The notes beneath the pieces were generated by a model, which worked only from the letters and a program-made list of their open reading frames with translations, ran no database searches and had not been told where the DNA came from. Below are positions 63,690 to 64,000 of a DNA stretch of 64,000 bases, one piece after another. Each line of letters starts with the position of its first letter. The stretch's first letter is position 1. The position numbers and the translations under genes were made by a program. This stretch comes from Prevotellaceae bacterium UBA4372 (GTDB lineage: Bacteria; Bacteroidota; Bacteroidia; Bacteroidales; Bacteroidaceae), in NCBI GenBank assembly GCA_002391275.1, contig DGSC01000058.1:3839-67838 (forward strand), in the 5' to 3' direction.

Positions 63690-64000
63690 ATTCTATTCAG
63701 AACCCCACCTTTCGGCGTGAGGCCTGGTTGTCGAGGCGTTCGACATTGCAGTAGGCTGTCAGGCTCTCCAAGTTGTTAACGTGAGTTCGGTATAAGGAAT
63801 ATGGCAGACGAGTAGATGATGGTGCTGCGCAAAACTCACCCGCTGACAGTTGCTCTGCAAGCTTTCAAGCATGGTGGCACTGTCGCATGACAAGCATTAC
63901 CGCTTAGAGGCCCTACGGGGGCGGTGCTTCATAACGCGTGAGGGGGTGTCGATTATTTCTTTCTCCAGATTTTTTAATATTGCTGTCCGCTAAAAGATTT
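63690..64000. other. Non-coding end of the window
   Basis: No credible gene on either strand. The last bases (63973-63995) carry, on the minus strand, TTTTAGCGGACAGCAATA, which closely matches 42883-42905 on the plus strand. The region could be the flank of a gene or element outside the window. Confidence 0.4.

Noticed and set aside
63690..64000. tRNA or structured RNA suggested by several short complementary stretches
   Set aside because: The stems do not assemble into a cloverleaf or any RNA family I can recognise.

Overview
The window looks like chromosome from a Bacteroidales bacterium, most like Prevotella and relatives. The evidence is the gene content (five SusC/SusD-type receptor genes of the RagA/RagB kind plus one further SusD, an lpxC-lpxA-miaA block, DUF4886, DUF6057 and DUF4861 proteins), lipoprotein signals followed by acidic residues, and promoters of the Bacteroidetes type (TTTG, about 17-23 bases, TAnnTTTG). 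No rRNA or tRNA gene, CRISPR array or intact insertion sequence was seen. The taxonomic call is inference; no marker gene was compared with a database.

Layout. (1) Bases 1-7182: a compact + strand housekeeping run with the end of lpxC, lpxA, a pRiA4b ORF-3-like protein, miaA, a class A penicillin-binding protein and a Pif1-like helicase. LpxC ends without the FabZ domain normally fused to it in this phylum. (2) 7211-26952: a GH43-like secreted enzyme, then a seven-gene operon with two SusC/SusD pairs and three large lipoproteins built of fasciclin (FAS1) domains, closed by a strong terminator. This is the least explained system in the window. (3) 27499-40811: a probable six-gene operon: GH2 beta-galactosidase, a DUF6057 membrane protein, a TolB-like lipoprotein with one CxxCH, a DPP4-type peptidase, an NrnA-type DHH phosphoesterase, and a GH105+DUF4861 protein. 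Several carry low-complexity inserts, and three share a short hairpin-forming sequence in the signal-peptide codons. (4) 40812-45774: a quiet zone with gene debris, a thioredoxin-like protein, a promoter-equipped 43-codon frame, a perfect 32-bp-arm palindrome, an M48 peptidase and an unknown secreted protein. (5) 45775-48976: membrane pyrophosphatase and a DUF4886 protein.

(6) 49060-63627: a complete ECF sigma / FecR anti-sigma controlled uptake locus. The sigma, FecR and 20-residue-repeat protein genes run leftward. The divergent SusC (with an STN signalling domain), SusD, DUF4843, PKD-like, M16 peptidase, thioredoxin and small secreted protein genes run rightward. Two near-identical ECF-type promoters (GTAACC, 16 bases, CGTAT) lie exactly upstream of FecR and of SusC, and the TAA stop of the sigma gene is inside one of them. 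This gives a concrete regulatory model: the sigma factor, made from a housekeeping promoter, switches on both its own anti-sigma factor and the receptor operon.

Start codons were moved downstream where the first in-frame start was TTG or preceded the signal peptide or promoter. Family assignments come from recognised motifs only.
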